A stretch of DNA of 64,000 nucleotides from Stenotrophomonas sp. Ste86 (GTDB taxonomy: Bacteria > Pseudomonadota > Gammaproteobacteria > Xanthomonadales > Xanthomonadaceae), in NCBI RefSeq assembly GCF_024519465.1, contig NZ_JALJRW010000009.1:78862-142861 (forward strand), given 5' to 3'. Positions 1 through 8,958 of this stretch are shown piece after piece; position 1 is the first letter of the stretch, and the number at the start of each line of letters is the position of its first letter. The position numbers and the translations under genes are program-made. The notes under the pieces are model-generated. The model was not told where the DNA came from. It did no database searches and saw only the letters and a list, made by a program, of their open reading frames with translations.

Positions 1-553
1 AGATGGCCGCGCCCAGCGCCATGAAGCAGGCCACTGCGATGCACAGGCCGGTCAGCGGCCGCAGCCCGGAGATGTCCCAGCTGGTCAGCGGCGACTGCGA
101 GAACAACATCCGCCATCCCCAGTGCCGCGCGCGCAGCGCCTCCACCTTGGCCGGGTTGCGCCGACGCACGGTGTCCGGCCAGCCAGCCACGATGGCCAGC
201 GCGATGCCGCCGGCCAGGATCCCCGCATAGGCCGGATCGCGCAGGCCGGCCACCAGGAAGTCGCTGATCTGCAGGTAGTCCAGGATGGAGAGCTGGAAGC
301 GCAGGTAGAAGAAGTAGCTCGACCACAGCCCGAGCAGCGACAGCAGCACGTAACCGGCGCTCACGATCAACGCCGGTTCCTGGCGCAGCAGCCGCCACAG
401 CACCATCACCACCGAATCTTCATTGCCCTGCACCACCGGCAGGACCGACCAGTCGGTGGGCGCCGTCTCGGCCGGTACCGTCGGCTGGCCGGCACCCAGG
501 TGCGCGATGGCCCGCACGTCGCCGTGGATGTCGCCCTGATCCCTGCTTTCCAT
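1..553 (-). CDS. Membrane protein of unknown function, C-terminus cut by the window edge
   Basis: An open frame runs leftward from an ATG at 553 to the window edge without a stop, giving 184 visible residues. The start follows a purine-rich AGGGGG stretch, and codon use is typical of the window. The first ~55 residues are hydrophilic. A membrane segment follows around residues 62-85 (SAGYVLLSLLGLWSSYFFYL), a second near 110-126 (GILAGGIALAIVAG), and a third begins at the truncated end. The stretch RFQLSILDYLQISDFL after the first segment is probably an interfacial loop. I do not recognise a characterised family. The complete C-terminus lies outside the window. The reading frame is well supported; the function is unknown. 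Confidence 0.75.
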   Translation of the reverse strand, partial: MESRDQGDIHGDVRAIAHLGAGQPTVPAETAPTDWSVLPVVQGNEDSVVMVLWRLLRQEPALIVSAGYVLLSLLGLWSSYFFYLRFQLSILDYLQISDFLVAGLRDPAYAGILAGGIALAIVAGWPDTVRRRNPAKVEALRARHWGWRMLFSQSPLTSWDISGLRPLTGLCIAVACFMALGAAI

Positions 554-771
554 GCGCCCCCCCCTGGTGAGCGCAGAGCATCGCCGAAATCGCGGCGGTG
601 CGGAAGTCGGGGCCCGGGGTGTACGCGACCGCCCGGCAAGCCGCCGCGGTTGCGGGTCGGCCGATTCTCGAGGGCATCGGCGGTCGATGATCCACACAGG
701 GTTGACGCCTTCCATGATGCATCGGCGATACTCGCCTCACGCCGCAGGACGCGGCGATTCAAGGAACGATC

Positions 772-1317
772 ATGCGCAGCGCTTCGCTACTGGCCATGCT
801 GGCCGTGTTGTTACCTGCAACCGCGATGGCCCAAAGCGGCTGGCGCGACGCCGATGGCACACCGGTGCCGCAGACCGAGGCGGCCCGTTCCGAAGGCGGC
901 TTCGCCGCGTCGCTGGTGATCACCGACGATGCCGACTGGCAGCAGAAGTGGGAGACGCCACCGGAGCACACCCCTTCGCTGCGCGGTGCCGACAGCGTCG
1001 GCCTGGGGGGCGAACTGTACGTGCTCACCCTGCTGTCCAATCCGATGCTGGACGCGAAGGGCGACACCAACGTCGTCTGCGGTGTTGAAATCCAGCGTCC
1101 CGACGGCAGCTACGACGCGCAGCACCCGCAGACGCCCTGCTTCAAAACCCGGCTGCACACCGATCCGACCCTGGTGTACATGACGGGCATGGTGGTGAAA
1201 ATGCGGGTCGAAGCCGGTGATCCGCCGGGCGTCTGGACCGTGCGGATGAAGGTCAAGGACATCAACCGCAACGTCGAGCTGCCGTTGCAGTCCACCTTCG
1301 AGGTGCGGGATCGCTGA
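772..1317 (+). CDS. Exported protein of unknown function
   Basis: This is a 181-residue protein with a clear Sec signal peptide: charged start MRSAS, hydrophobic LLAMLAVLLPATAMA, probable cleavage after AMA near residue 20. AAGGAA lies 6-8 bases before the ATG. The mature part has two cysteines (in VVCGVE and TPCFKT), which could form a periplasmic disulfide, and is probably mostly beta: the C-terminal half, with VWTVRMKVKDINRNVELPL, resembles an immunoglobulin-like sandwich. No catalytic motif is visible. It is transcribed away from the membrane protein at the left edge and convergently with the chemoreceptor gene downstream. The coding call is secure; I assign no function. Confidence 0.8.
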   Translation: MRSASLLAMLAVLLPATAMAQSGWRDADGTPVPQTEAARSEGGFAASLVITDDADWQQKWETPPEHTPSLRGADSVGLGGELYVLTLLSNPMLDAKGDTNVVCGVEIQRPDGSYDAQHPQTPCFKTRLHTDPTLVYMTGMVVKMRVEAGDPPGVWTVRMKVKDINRNVELPLQSTFEVRDR

Positions 1318-1382
1318 GGCCCCGCATCGGCGTCGGGCCAGTTCCGCCGCCACGCGTTCGCCGCGGAGGCGACCCGGGATCC

Positions 1383-1411
1383 GGATGCAGCGGCGTCCTG
1401 CCGCCGCATCC
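1383..1411. terminator. Possible bidirectional hairpin between convergent genes
   Basis: GGATGC-A-GCGGC and GCCGC-C-GCATCC form a stem with one mismatch and a five-base loop. It lies between the convergent ends of the secreted protein gene and the chemoreceptor gene. There is no T-run on either side, so its role as an intrinsic terminator is uncertain. Confidence 0.4.
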
Positions 1412-1425
1412 CTCCGTCAGGTCGA

Positions 1426-3552
1426 TCAGGCCGCGCGCCGCACCGCCACGCCCAGCGCACTGCCCTGCTCCAGCTTGAACACCGCCACCGATTCGATCAG
1501 CGCATGTGCCTGCTGTTCCAGCGCGCGGCTGGCTGCGGTGGCTTCTTCCACCAGTGCCGCGTTCTGCTGGGTCACCTGGTCCATCTGCACCACCACCTGG
1601 TTGACCTGCTCGATGCCGGCCGCCTGTTCCTTGGTGGCCGCGGCAATGTCGCTCATCAACTGATTGGTGCGCGAGCTGGCCTGGGTCAGGCGCGCGATCG
1701 CCGCCTCGGATTCCACGGTGACGCTCAGGCCGGTCTTGACCTTCTCGCTGGATGCGTCGATCAGGTCCTTGATCTCCTTGGCGGCAGTGCCGGCACGCTG
1801 TGCGAGCGTGCGCACTTCGCTGGCGACCACGGCGAAACCGCGACCGTTCTCGCCGGCGCGCGCCGCTTCGACCGCCGCATTCAAGGCCAGGATGTTGGTC
1901 TGGAAGGCGATGCCATCGATCACCGAGGAGATCTCGCCGATGCGCGCCGAGGAGGTGTCGATCTCGCTCATGACCTTGGCCATCTGCGCGATCGCCTGCT
2001 CGGTGGCACGTACCGCGGCACCGGCCGCGTGCGCTTCGTGGTCGGCCTGGTTGGCCAGTTCGGCGTTCTGGCGCACGGTGGAGGTCAGCTCTTCCATCGA
2101 GGCGGCCGCCTCTTCCAGGTTGGCGGCCTGCTGTTCGGTGCGGCGCGACAGATCGTTGTGGCCGGCGGCCAGTTCCTGCGCGGCGTCGTTGATGCTGCCG
2201 GCCGCGCCCTGGATCTGCTGGACGATGCCGGTCAGCTGGGCGGCGGTCACGTTGGCATCGTCGCGCATCTGCGCGAACACGCCTTCGTAATGACCGCTCA
2301 TGCGCGAGGTCAGGTCACCGGTGGAGATGGCACGCAGCACCTGCGACAGGTCGGCGATGCTCGACTGCGAACTGGCCATCATGCCGTTGAGGTTGGCGAC
2401 CATCGCGCGGAACTGGAACTGGAACGCAGCCTCATCACCGCGCACCGAGAAATCGCCGGCACGCGCGGCGCTGGCCAGCGTGTCGATCTGCGCGTTGATC
2501 GCCATCAGGCTGGCCTTGACCGTGGCCATGGTGCGGGTCAGCAGCGCCTTCTCGCCGGGGTAGCTGTCCAGGTCGCGGCGGAGGTCGCCGACGGCATAGT
2601 CGGCCATCACATCGACCATGTGCGACTGCACGGCCACGTGCGAGCCGACCAGTTCATTGGTGGCGCGCAGCATGCGGCCGTAGTCGCCCGGCAGTGCGTC
2701 GGCATCCATGCGGTAGCTGATCGCACCGGCTTCGTGCTGCTGTGCCATCTGCAGCTGGGCGGTGATCGCGGCCTGCACGTTCTGGCGCACGCTGCCCATC
2801 GCATGGCCGAGCAGGGTCAGCTCATCACGACCGCCGAGGCGGAAATCCTGCTCCAGCTCGCCCTTGGCCATCTGGTCGGCCAGCCGGACCGCACGCGCCA
2901 GCGGCCCGGTCAGGCTGCGGCCGATCAGGATCGAGGCGGCAATGCCCACCAGCAGCGCGACGCCGCCCAGAACCAGCAGCTGCAGCAACGTGCGCTCGCC
3001 CAGGCGGATCGCTTCGGCGGCGGCTTCGCGGCTTTCTTTTTCTTCATACGTGACGCCATCGGCGAGCGCCTTGTTCCAGCCGCTGGCCGCTTCCTGCACC
3101 GGGCCCAGGGTCAGCGCGACCGCGCCGGGAAAGTCGCCCTGCGCCATCAGTTCGCTGGTCTGCTTGTTCAACGGGCGCGCAGTGGCGCGCCTGGCGGCAA
3201 TGGCCGCGCCCATCTGCTTGCCCTGCGCATCGCTCGGCAGCGCCTGGTAGGCGGTCCAGCTGGCCTCGTAACGCTTGACCAGCGCGGCGATGCGCGCCTC
3301 ATCGGCCTCACGCTCCTGGCCCTGGCGGATCAGCATCTCCCGGCGCACGACCATCATCTGGTTGTTGGCGTCGAGCATCTCCGAGAGCAGGCGCACCTTG
3401 GCCACGCCCACCTCGACCACCTCCTGCATTGCGTGCTTCTGCACCGCGCTGCCGGTGGCACCGGTGGCGACCACGGCCGCAACCAGCAGCAACAACAGGC
3501 CAAAGCCCGTACCTAGACGCCAGACGACGCTGACGTTCCTCAACAAATCCAT
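1426..3552 (-). CDS. Methyl-accepting chemotaxis protein
   Basis: This is an inner-membrane chemoreceptor that should signal to CheA/CheW. Residues 13-32 form TM1 and 188-210 form TM2, bracketing a ~155-residue periplasmic domain with the helical character of a four-helix-bundle (4HB_MCP) sensor. A HAMP domain follows TM2, and a second HAMP-like segment lies near 380-440. The cytoplasmic MCP signalling domain fills the rest; the conserved hairpin tip at about 541-582 includes IAFQTNILALNAAVEAARAG. The C-terminus has no CheR-tethering pentapeptide. I place the start at the ATG at 3552 (708 residues) rather than the in-frame TTG four codons upstream. The ligand cannot be read from the sequence. 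A FliA-type promoter lies just upstream. Confidence 0.95.
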   Translation of the reverse strand: MDLLRNVSVVWRLGTGFGLLLLLVAAVVATGATGSAVQKHAMQEVVEVGVAKVRLLSEMLDANNQMMVVRREMLIRQGQEREADEARIAALVKRYEASWTAYQALPSDAQGKQMGAAIAARRATARPLNKQTSELMAQGDFPGAVALTLGPVQEAASGWNKALADGVTYEEKESREAAAEAIRLGERTLLQLLVLGGVALLVGIAASILIGRSLTGPLARAVRLADQMAKGELEQDFRLGGRDELTLLGHAMGSVRQNVQAAITAQLQMAQQHEAGAISYRMDADALPGDYGRMLRATNELVGSHVAVQSHMVDVMADYAVGDLRRDLDSYPGEKALLTRTMATVKASLMAINAQIDTLASAARAGDFSVRGDEAAFQFQFRAMVANLNGMMASSQSSIADLSQVLRAISTGDLTSRMSGHYEGVFAQMRDDANVTAAQLTGIVQQIQGAAGSINDAAQELAAGHNDLSRRTEQQAANLEEAAASMEELTSTVRQNAELANQADHEAHAAGAAVRATEQAIAQMAKVMSEIDTSSARIGEISSVIDGIAFQTNILALNAAVEAARAGENGRGFAVVASEVRTLAQRAGTAAKEIKDLIDASSEKVKTGLSVTVESEAAIARLTQASSRTNQLMSDIAAATKEQAAGIEQVNQVVVQMDQVTQQNAALVEEATAASRALEQQAHALIESVAVFKLEQGSALGVAVRRAA

Positions 3553-3581
3553 GACTGCATCCAAACGTGGGGGGTGCCGGG

Positions 3582-3609
3582 TTATCGGCCCACGCGGACA
3601 TGTTCTTGA
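3582..3609 (-). promoter_or_regulatory. Sigma-28 (FliA) promoter for the chemoreceptor gene
   Basis: On the minus strand, TCAA (3609-3606) is followed after 16 bases by GCCGATAA (3589-3582). The second element matches the FliA -10 consensus exactly; the first is one base off TAAA, and the spacer is one base longer than the usual 15. It ends 30 bases before the ATG at 3552. FliA control of chemoreceptors is well established in flagellated gammaproteobacteria, so position and motif agree. Confidence 0.75.
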
Positions 3610-3698
3610 TCACACAGCCTTAACGGAACGGCGGCGGTTCACGTTGGGGGGCGTTGCTGACGCGTACAACGCCAAGCGGGCCGTGGGCACGCGCGCCG

Positions 3699-4115
3699 TC
3701 AGCCGTCCAATCCTAATGCCAGGCGCACCTGGTCCCAGGCGATGATCAAATCCAGTACCAAGCGCTCACTAACGTCGAGTTCGCCCTCGTACTCGGCGAT
3801 GTTGCGCTGCTGATGGCACTTGTCCAGCACACGCCATACCTCCGGCCCCAAGGCGAGCGTATGCGGGAGTAGCTGGAAGACGATGTAGCGTTGCGCCGGG
3901 CGAAAGCCATGCTGTCGCAGCGCGCTCAGGCACAGCGCATGGGCCGCGTTGTAGGCCAGGTCGAAGCGGCTCTCCAGAGAAAGCGATGCGTTACGCGCGT
4001 CGTGCAACCGGGCGAGTCCTGATCGCTGCAACCCTTCGATTTCCCGGCGATCAGGCGGTTCGGCACTGAGTGATTTACCCGGTCCGGCCAGATTGTGCAG
4101 CGCTGAGATCATCAT
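3699..4115 (-). CDS. HEPN-like partner protein of the nucleotidyltransferase
   Basis: This 138-residue protein is predicted to be all-helical. The chosen ATG (4115) follows TTGGAGAAC, a good ribosome site, and lies inside the end of the upstream nucleotidyltransferase gene, so the two overlap by 41 bases and are probably translationally coupled. A central R-N-I-A-E-Y motif (in CHQQRNIAEYEG) resembles the R-N-x4-H/Y signature of HEPN domains, which are RNases or nucleotide-binding helpers of MNT enzymes. The pairing with an MNT gene supports that reading. The pair could be a toxin-antitoxin unit (HEPN toxin, MNT antitoxin) or a nucleotidyltransferase with its substrate-binding subunit; the sequence does not settle which. 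The family assignment rests on motif and context only. Confidence 0.7.
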   Translation of the reverse strand: MMISALHNLAGPGKSLSAEPPDRREIEGLQRSGLARLHDARNASLSLESRFDLAYNAAHALCLSALRQHGFRPAQRYIVFQLLPHTLALGPEVWRVLDKCHQQRNIAEYEGELDVSERLVLDLIIAWDQVRLALGLDG

Positions 4116-4725
4116 GTTCTCCAATGATCCAGATCTTGGTCTGCTCCAGCACACGCATCAAGAAGGAATTTTTATCGTGAATCCGCGATGTAAATTCAGC
4201 GCTTGAATACAGGGTCGGATTTACGGGGCGACCCAGCTTCAGTTCGGTCCCATCCAACGCTTGCATCACATCGGCATAGCCGAGGGTATCGGACAGGATC
4301 ATCAGATCGATGTCGCTGCGCGCGGTATCGGTGCGCTTGGCCATGGAGCCATAGACGAACGCGGCGGCGATCTTGTCCTGTAGCGGCAGCAATGCCTCGC
4401 GCAGCGGTGCGGCCAGGCCGATGGTCTTCTGCACGATCGCCACCAGTTCGTCATGGATCGGTGCCTCGCCGTTGGCCTGGTAGCGCTTCTGGTTACCCGA
4501 TGCCCTGACGCTGACCAGCCCGGCAGCAGCCAGCTTGGCCAACTCCCGCTGTACCGCGCCGGATCCCGCGCCGATCGATGCAATCAGCTCCGAAACCCCG
4601 AATGCGCGATGCGGCTGTCCGAACAACATCCCCAGCACGCGTTGCTGGGTCTGGGTGAAAAGAGCGTCGGCCAAGCCAGGTGATCGGTTGGACGACAAGC
4701 GACTTGAGGGAGATTTTGTACCCAT
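4075..4725 (-). CDS. Winged-helix / MNT nucleotidyltransferase fusion protein
   Basis: From the ATG at 4725 this is a 216-residue protein in two parts. The N-terminal ~90 residues (from LADALFTQTQQRVLGMLFGQ) look like a winged helix, with SELIASIGAGSGAVQRELAKL as the recognition-helix region and VRASGNQKRYQAN as the wing. The C-terminal part is a minimal nucleotidyltransferase with a perfect GS-x10-DxD signature (GSMAKRTDTARSDID). In MNT-HEPN systems such enzymes AMPylate or otherwise modify the partner. Other in-frame ATGs at 4746 and 4788 are possible starts, but both would place operator or promoter DNA inside the gene. The DNA-binding domain together with the tandem palindromes at its own 5' end suggests autoregulation. 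Confidence 0.8.
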   Translation of the reverse strand: MGTKSPSSRLSSNRSPGLADALFTQTQQRVLGMLFGQPHRAFGVSELIASIGAGSGAVQRELAKLAAAGLVSVRASGNQKRYQANGEAPIHDELVAIVQKTIGLAAPLREALLPLQDKIAAAFVYGSMAKRTDTARSDIDLMILSDTLGYADVMQALDGTELKLGRPVNPTLYSSAEFTSRIHDKNSFLMRVLEQTKIWIIGEHDDLSAAQSGRTG

Positions 4726-4761
4726 ATTGGGTACGTTAATACCCATATTGGGTATTTGCAA
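4718..4761 (-). promoter_or_regulatory. Tandem palindromic operator and likely promoter of the HTH-MNT/HEPN pair
   Basis: Two near-identical 17-bp palindromes, GTACCCA-TAT-TGGGTAC (4718-4734) and ATACCCA-TAT-TGGGTAT (4739-4755), have centres 21 bp apart, which is two helical turns on the same face. On the minus strand TTGCAA (4761-4756) and TAACGT (4738-4733) are separated by exactly 17 bp, and that spacer is the distal palindrome. The proximal palindrome covers the predicted transcription start and the ATG at 4725, so the transcript may be leaderless. The palindromes are seen directly; the promoter and the regulator's identity are inferred. Confidence 0.7.
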
Positions 4762-4798
4762 GCGGTACGGGTTCCAGGCGCGTGGCACTGGAACATCG

Positions 4799-4824
4799 AA
4801 AAGCCCCGCTTTCGCGGGGCTTTT
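4799..4824. terminator. Bidirectional intrinsic terminator after purA
   Basis: AAAAGCCCCGC-TTTC-GCGGGGCTTTT is a perfect seven-bp GC stem with a four-base loop and four A/T bases on each side. It closes the purA transcript on the minus strand and insulates the HTH-MNT/HEPN pair beyond it. Confidence 0.85.
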
Positions 4825-4893
4825 GGATGTTGCGTCAGGCGTGTCGGTGGGCGCTGCTGCCGAGCATGGCTCGGCACTACCACCGGCGCTGGT

Positions 4894-6423
<1,530 letters not shown>

Positions 6424-6440
6424 TCAGAACCGCCGCATGG

Positions 6441-6504
6441 GTGGTGCCGGCCGCTGGCCGGCTCCAGGCCATCCCGGGAGCCGGCCAGCGGCCGGCACTA
6501 CCGG
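6441..6504. repeat. Inverted pair of GTAG-type (SMAG-like) palindromes
   Basis: Two copies of a GTGCCGGCCGCTGGCCGGC-type palindrome face each other across ATCCCGG and can fold into one long hairpin. The same element recurs at 12863-13052. It lies just downstream of the yjeT stop. Confidence 0.75.
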
Positions 6505-6520
6505 ACAAGGCCGTGCCCGC

Positions 6521-6706
6521 TCAGTGCTTCAACCACCACAGGGTGGTCAGCCCGGCCAGCAGGATCACCCCGCCCCAGGTACGCAGGGCGGCGCTGCGCA
6601 GCATCAGCAGTTGTTCGGCCATGCGCTTCCAGGCCAACGGGGCGGCGAACAGGAACAGGCCCTCCAGGATCGCGACCAGGCACAGGGCGGAGAAAAAGTC
6701 GTTCAT
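6521..6706 (-). CDS. yjeT: DUF2065 family small membrane protein YjeT
   Basis: This is a 61-residue protein with two predicted membrane segments: FFSALCLVAILEGLFLFAA (about residues 4-22) and WGGVILLAGLTTLWWL (about 44-59), joined by a basic loop containing WKRMAEQ. Length, layout and position between hflC and purA match E. coli YjeT (DUF2065), whose function is unknown. TTGGAGC lies just before the ATG. The ribosome site directly abuts the T-run of the terminator behind hflC, so translation depends on readthrough of that terminator or on a promoter hidden in it. Confidence 0.88.
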   Translation of the reverse strand: MNDFFSALCLVAILEGLFLFAAPLAWKRMAEQLLMLRSAALRTWGGVILLAGLTTLWWLKH

Positions 6707-6713
6707 GGCGCTC

Positions 6714-6751
6714 CAAATAAAACGGGGACCCGGTCTGCACCGGGTCCCCGT
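6714..6751 (-). terminator. Intrinsic terminator after hflC
   Basis: A perfect 12-bp stem (ACGGGGACCCGG with CCGGGTCCCCGT, loop of six) is followed on the minus strand by TTTTATTT. This is one of the strongest terminators in the window. It lies between hflC and yjeT, directly upstream of the yjeT ribosome site. Confidence 0.9.
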
Positions 6752-6772
6752 GGGTTGCTACCGCCTGCGACC

Positions 6773-7636
6773 TCAGCGATCGCTCTTGAGGTACTGCAGG
6801 AACGGGTCGTTCTTGTCGAGCACGATCACGCCGTTGCCGTCGGCCATGGAGCCACGGTAGGCCTCCAGGCTGCGGTAGAAGGCGTAGAACGACGGATCGG
6901 CAGAACCGGCCTTGCCGTAGATCCGCGCCGCTTCGGCATCGCCGGTACCGCGCATCTGCTGGGCATCACGCTCGGCTTCGGCCACGATCACGGTGCTGTC
7001 GCGGTCGGCCTGGGCGCGGATGGTCAGCGACTGCTCCTCACCCTCGGCGCGCAGCTTGGCCGCTTCCTGCTTGCGCTGGGCGCGCATGCGCTCGTACACA
7101 TCGTTGATCACCTGGCTGTCGGTGGGCAGGTCGATCTGCTTGATGCGCAGGTCGATGATCTGCATGCCCAGGTCTTTGACCGACTTGTTGATGCCGGTCA
7201 GCTGGTTGGCGATCAGTTCGCTGCGGTCACCGGACACCAGTTGCTGCAACGTGCGCGAGTTGATCTGGTTGCGCAGCGAGTCGGTGATGATCGGGGCCAG
7301 GCGCGCATTGGCCACGGTGGCGTCGCCGCCGGTGGCACGGTAGTAGTCGCGCACGTCGGAGATGTACCCGATGGCGAAGAAGTCGACGCTGACGTCCTTC
7401 TGCTCGGCGGTGAAGTAACGCGCCGGCGCGGTGTCGAGCACCTGGAAGCGGCGGTCGAACACCCGCACCGTTTCCACCAGCGGCACCTTGAAGTGCAGGC
7501 CCGGTTTGATGTCCGCGCGCACCACCTTGCCCAGGTTGAGCACCATCGCGGTCTGGTCTTCGCGGACCACGTACACCGAGCCCAGCAGGGCCAGCAGGGC
7601 GGCCACGGCCAGCCCGATCCAAAGGGAACTCTTCAT
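6773..7636 (-). CDS. hflC: Protease modulator HflC
   Basis: HflC forms, with HflK, a large inner-membrane SPFH complex that controls access of substrates to the FtsH protease. The 287-residue protein has one N-terminal membrane anchor (about residues 5-22, WIGLAVAALLALLGSVYVV). A band-7/SPFH domain follows, then a long charged coiled coil from about 165 to 240 (RMRAQRKQEAAKLRAEGEEQ). DPSFYAFYRSLEAYR near the C-terminus is typical of HflC. The start overlaps the hflK stop by ATGA, so both subunits should be made in step. A strong terminator follows. Confidence 0.96.
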   Translation of the reverse strand: MKSSLWIGLAVAALLALLGSVYVVREDQTAMVLNLGKVVRADIKPGLHFKVPLVETVRVFDRRFQVLDTAPARYFTAEQKDVSVDFFAIGYISDVRDYYRATGGDATVANARLAPIITDSLRNQINSRTLQQLVSGDRSELIANQLTGINKSVKDLGMQIIDLRIKQIDLPTDSQVINDVYERMRAQRKQEAAKLRAEGEEQSLTIRAQADRDSTVIVAEAERDAQQMRGTGDAEAARIYGKAGSADPSFYAFYRSLEAYRGSMADGNGVIVLDKNDPFLQYLKSDR

Positions 7637-8760
7637 CGGCTGACTCCTTCACGACCGGTGGGGCGGGTGGTCGGACGTTCGGTGTTGCGCACGCCATCCA
7701 CCGGCGTGCTGGCCGGCAGCGACGGCAGCATCACTTCCGGGGTCACGGGCGGGGCAGCCGGGGCGGCCGCACCGCCACGGGTGTCGGCCGGCATCGGCAC
7801 GTAGATCAGCTGGCGGCCATCGCCGCCGATGATCTTGCGGTTCTGGCCGAGCACCTGCTCCACCGTTTCCAGCCACAGGCGCTTGCGGGTGACTTCCGGG
7901 GCGTCCTTGTACTGGACCTGGAGCAGGCTGAAGCGCTCGGCATCACCCTGGGCCTTGGAGACCACGGCCTGCTTGTAGCCCTCGGCGGTGGTGCGCGCAC
8001 GCGAGGCCTGGCCACGCGCTTCGGGCACGACCTTGGCCGCGTAGGCCTGGGCTTCGTTGATCAGCCGTTCCTTGACCTGCTGGGCGCCGTTGACCTCGTC
8101 GAAGGCCGGCTTCACTTCCTCCGGCGGACGCGCATCGGGCAGGGTCAGCCCGGTCACCGACAGGCCGGTACGGTAGGCCTTCAGCGAGGCCTGCAGGCGC
8201 TCTTCGGCGACCACGGCCAGCGGGCCGCGGTTGTTGAGCACTGCATTGAGGTCGGCACGCCCCACCTGCTCGCGGACCGCGCTCTGCGCCGACTGCTCCA
8301 GCACCTGGTCGGCCGAGACCGAGCCGAACAGGTACAGGCGCGGATCGTCGATGCGGTACTGCACGTTGACCGAGACGTTGACGATGTTCTCGTCGCGGGT
8401 CAGCACCGGGACCTGGCTGCTGAAGGTCTTGATCTGGGTGGCGTTGACCTTGTTGACCGACTCGATCGGCCACGGCAGTTTGAAGTTGGGGCCGGGCTGC
8501 AGGATCCGCGAGAACTGGCCGAAGCGCAGCACCACGCCGAGTTCCTGCTCGCCGATCAGCTGGAAGCTGGAGAACAGCAGCAGCAGGACCGCCGCAACGC
8601 CCACCCAACGCAGGATGCCGCCATCGAACAGGTCCTTGAGTGGCCCGGGGAAACCGCCCCAACCGCCGCCATTGCCGCTACCGCGAGGTCCAAATGGACC
8701 CCGTCGATTCTCGTCGGGACCTTGTCCGCCCTTGTTGCCGCCGGGTGTATTCCAGGCCAT
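7633..8760 (-). CDS. hflK: FtsH protease activity modulator HflK
   Basis: HflK is the larger partner of HflC in the periplasm-facing cage around FtsH. The 375-residue protein starts at the ATG at 8760 with a glycine- and proline-rich cytoplasmic head (MAWNTPGGNKGGQGPDENRR), as in other HflK proteins. One membrane segment lies near residues 52-70 (WVGVAAVLLLLFSSFQL). The SPFH domain (GEQELGVVLRFGQF onward) and a coiled coil follow, then a proline/threonine-rich tail. GGAG lies eight bases before the start. The upstream gene is divergent, leaving about 200 bases that should hold both promoters. Confidence 0.96.
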   Translation of the reverse strand: MAWNTPGGNKGGQGPDENRRGPFGPRGSGNGGGWGGFPGPLKDLFDGGILRWVGVAAVLLLLFSSFQLIGEQELGVVLRFGQFSRILQPGPNFKLPWPIESVNKVNATQIKTFSSQVPVLTRDENIVNVSVNVQYRIDDPRLYLFGSVSADQVLEQSAQSAVREQVGRADLNAVLNNRGPLAVVAEERLQASLKAYRTGLSVTGLTLPDARPPEEVKPAFDEVNGAQQVKERLINEAQAYAAKVVPEARGQASRARTTAEGYKQAVVSKAQGDAERFSLLQVQYKDAPEVTRKRLWLETVEQVLGQNRKIIGGDGRQLIYVPMPADTRGGAAAPAAPPVTPEVMLPSLPASTPVDGVRNTERPTTRPTGREGVSR

Positions 8761-8958
8761 GCACGCTCCATCAGTGAAAGGTTGCCTGCGGGTCATTCCG
8801 CACCGTCAACCGTAAATCCTGCTCGATTCTACAAGATGGGGCGGATTGACAGGATTGGAAGGGCCAAGCGGCAGCGGGTCGCGATTCATCCCCCCCTGCC
8901 CCACGCCCGCCGGGCCGGAGCGGGTAAGGTGTTGCCTCCCTCCCCGTCAGGCATCTTC

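Noticed and set aside
1504..3516. A 670-codon frame opposite the chemoreceptor gene
   Set aside because: The chemoreceptor has all its family motifs; the antisense product has none and no ribosome site.
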